This document shows positions 33,359 through 34,795 of a DNA stretch of 34,795 nt, piece by piece; the first letter of the stretch is position 1, and the number at the start of each line of letters is the position of its first letter. The stretch comes from Acidobacteriota bacterium (GTDB lineage Bacteria > Acidobacteriota > Terriglobia > Terriglobales > Acidobacteriaceae), in NCBI GenBank assembly GCA_021779695.1, contig JAJYAE010000006.1, positions 1 to 34,795 of the forward strand, written 5' to 3'. The translations under genes and the position numbers were made by a program. The notes beneath the pieces were generated by a model, which was given only the letters and a program-made list of their open reading frames with translations, was not told the DNA's origin and ran no database searches.

Positions 33359-34795
33359 ATGAATGGCATTCACCTAATCTCGCTCCTGCCGCTCCTGCTG
33401 GTTGCCGGAACTTCGGTTCTAGTGCTATTGGCGATCGCGGTCCGCCGCAATCATGCTGTCGCCTTTGCACTCACTCTCTCCGGCCTCGCGGCCGGCTTCT
33501 GCTCCACATTCATTGTGCCTGCAAACCAAGCAACGCAGTTGCTTCTCATGGACCACTATGCTTTGTTCTTCATGGGACTGCTGATGGCAGCAAGTTTCTT
33601 TGTCGCGCTGTTGTCTTATGGTTATCTCGCCGCGCGGGAAGGCGCCAAGGAGGAGTTCTACGTTTTGCTACTGGTTGCCACGCTCGGCGCTATGACGCTC
33701 ACTTCAAGCAGCCATTTTGCCTCGCTCTTTCTCGGTATTGAGATCCTCAGCGTCGCGCTATACGGGTTGATCGCCTATCTCCGCGATCGTCCTCTCCCGG
33801 TCGAAGCCGGAATAAAGTATCTGATCCTGGCGGGCACTTCCTCCGCATTCCTGGCCTTTGGGATCGCTCTTATCTATGCCGAAGTTGGCGCTCTCGATAT
33901 TGCCACGGTGGCGCAGCGCATAAGCAGTATTCAAAGCGGATCGGCGCTGGAACTCTTGATTCCCGGCACTGTTCTGCTTCTAGTCGGTATCGGCTTCAAG
34001 CTGGCGCTCGCTCCGTTCCACATGTGGACGCCGGATGTCTATGAGGGTGCGCCGGCTCCCGTCACCGCGTTTGTGGCGACGGTATCGAAAGGCGGAATGT
34101 TCGCCCTTCTCCTGCGGTATTTCAGTCTTTCCGGAGCCGACCGATTCCCTCGCTTGCTTCTCGTACTATCGATCATCGCCATCGCCTCCATGCTAGCTGG
34201 CAACCTGCTGGCTCTGTTCTCAACCAACGTCAAGCGCATCCTGGCTTACTCTTCGATTGCGCACATGGGCTATCTGCTCGTAGCAGTTGAGGTGAGCAGC
34301 CGGCTGGGCGTGGGTGCCGGGGCGTTCTACCTGGTGGCCTATTTCATCATGATTCTCGGCGCATTCGGCGTGGTGACCGTGCTTTCGGGCGGCGAGCGCG
34401 ATGCCGATCGACTTGAGGACTACCGAGGTCTCTTCTGGCGGCGTCCGGTGCTTGCGCTTATTTTTACAGCGATGCTGCTGTCGCTGGCGGGTATTCCGCT
34501 CACTGCGGGGTTTTTAGCTAAGTTTTACCTTGTGGCCGCAGGGGCTGATTCTCATGCTTGGTTGCTCATCCTCGTACTGGTCATTACCAGCACCATCGGC
34601 CTCTTCTACTATCTGCGACTCGTCGCGACGCTGTTTCAACAGCCAGTCTCGGAGGGACAAACGCCTGAACCTCTCCCGCGCCGTTCGCCCGCCGTATCGG
34701 TAATCCTGGCGTTGCTCACGGTGTTTCTGATTTGGTTTGGAGTTTTTCCCTCGCCATTACTTCACCTGATTCAATCCACGATCGGTAACATCTTT
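33359..34795 (+). CDS. nuoN: NADH-quinone oxidoreductase subunit N (partial, 3' end outside window)
   Basis: The antiporter-like subunit nearest the junction. 479 codons are visible, close to full family length, before the window ends with the frame open. Channel residues are present: Glu128 in LFLGIEILSVALYG, Lys214 in GIGFKLALAPFHMWTPDVYE, Lys244 in VATVSKGGMFALLLRYF, and the TM12 lysine in LTAGFLAKFYLVAAG. The start at 33359 has GGAG about eight bases upstream; an ATG at 33352 is in another frame and gives no Nuo-like protein. Confidence 0.94.
   Translation, partial: MNGIHLISLLPLLLVAGTSVLVLLAIAVRRNHAVAFALTLSGLAAGFCSTFIVPANQATQLLLMDHYALFFMGLLMAASFFVALLSYGYLAAREGAKEEFYVLLLVATLGAMTLTSSSHFASLFLGIEILSVALYGLIAYLRDRPLPVEAGIKYLILAGTSSAFLAFGIALIYAEVGALDIATVAQRISSIQSGSALELLIPGTVLLLVGIGFKLALAPFHMWTPDVYEGAPAPVTAFVATVSKGGMFALLLRYFSLSGADRFPRLLLVLSIIAIASMLAGNLLALFSTNVKRILAYSSIAHMGYLLVAVEVSSRLGVGAGAFYLVAYFIMILGAFGVVTVLSGGERDADRLEDYRGLFWRRPVLALIFTAMLLSLAGIPLTAGFLAKFYLVAAGADSHAWLLILVLVITSTIGLFYYLRLVATLFQQPVSEGQTPEPLPRRSPAVSVILALLTVFLIWFGVFPSPLLHLIQSTIGNIF

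Noticed and set aside
33136..33741. A 201-codon plus-strand frame across the nuoM-nuoN junction
   Set aside because: It covers the end of nuoM and the start of nuoN in another frame and has no membrane pattern.
1..34795. tRNA, rRNA, CRISPR arrays, insertion sequences
   Set aside because: Looked for cloverleaf-like, repeat-spacer and transposase patterns and found none.

Overview
The window is a GC-rich, gene-dense bacterial chromosome segment. It carries about 33 protein-coding genes; I found no RNA genes, no CRISPR array and no insertion sequence. The protein content fits a heterotrophic, respiring soil-type bacterium, most likely an Acidobacteriota (Terriglobia-like) lineage. That assignment is an inference from the style of several proteins (fused NuoCD in an E. 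coli-like nuo operon, an AniA-like NirK with extra domains, a cytochrome b/sulfite-oxidase-fold fusion, a SFPASDP small protein); no phylogenetic marker gene is present.

Layout. 1-455: start of a b-type-cytochrome-like membrane protein leaving the window (minus). 830-4037 (plus): an unknown membrane protein, an NnrS-family protein, a small unknown ORF coupled to it, a DUF488 protein and a cupin. 4113-6347 (minus): the E2 of a 2-oxo acid dehydrogenase followed by a solitary SdhB. 6660-8716 (plus): E1 alpha and E1 beta, divergent from E2. 8975-9628 (plus): a cysteine-bearing PAS-LuxR regulator, convergent with a multidomain copper nitrite reductase (9718-11574, minus) whose upstream region holds a strong dyad and a hairpin. 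11915-13732 (minus): small SFPASDP protein, SAM methyltransferase, GTP cyclohydrolase I. 14079-15479 (plus): fumarase C. 15518-16126 (minus): DinB-like protein. 16348-18769 (plus): cytochrome b/molybdopterin fusion followed by the iron-sulfur repair protein RIC. 18829-20117 (minus): overlapping glutamine-amidotransferase-like and methyltransferase genes. 20470-34795 (plus): respiratory complex I operon nuoA-B-CD-E-F-G-H-I-J-K-L-M-N, with nuoN cut by the window end.

How it fits together. The region combines central carbon oxidation (E1/E2, fumarase, SdhB) with NADH entry into the respiratory chain (complex I). Several genes belong to nitric-oxide and nitrosative-stress biology: NnrS family, NirK producing NO, and RIC repairing NO-damaged iron-sulfur clusters. 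No NO reductase is visible in the window. The points most worth a second look are the domain architecture of NirK, the membrane Mo-enzyme/RIC pair, the Cys-containing PAS regulator beside nirK, the orphan sdhB, and a NuoM that has lost a normally conserved proton-channel lysine while NuoL and NuoN keep theirs.
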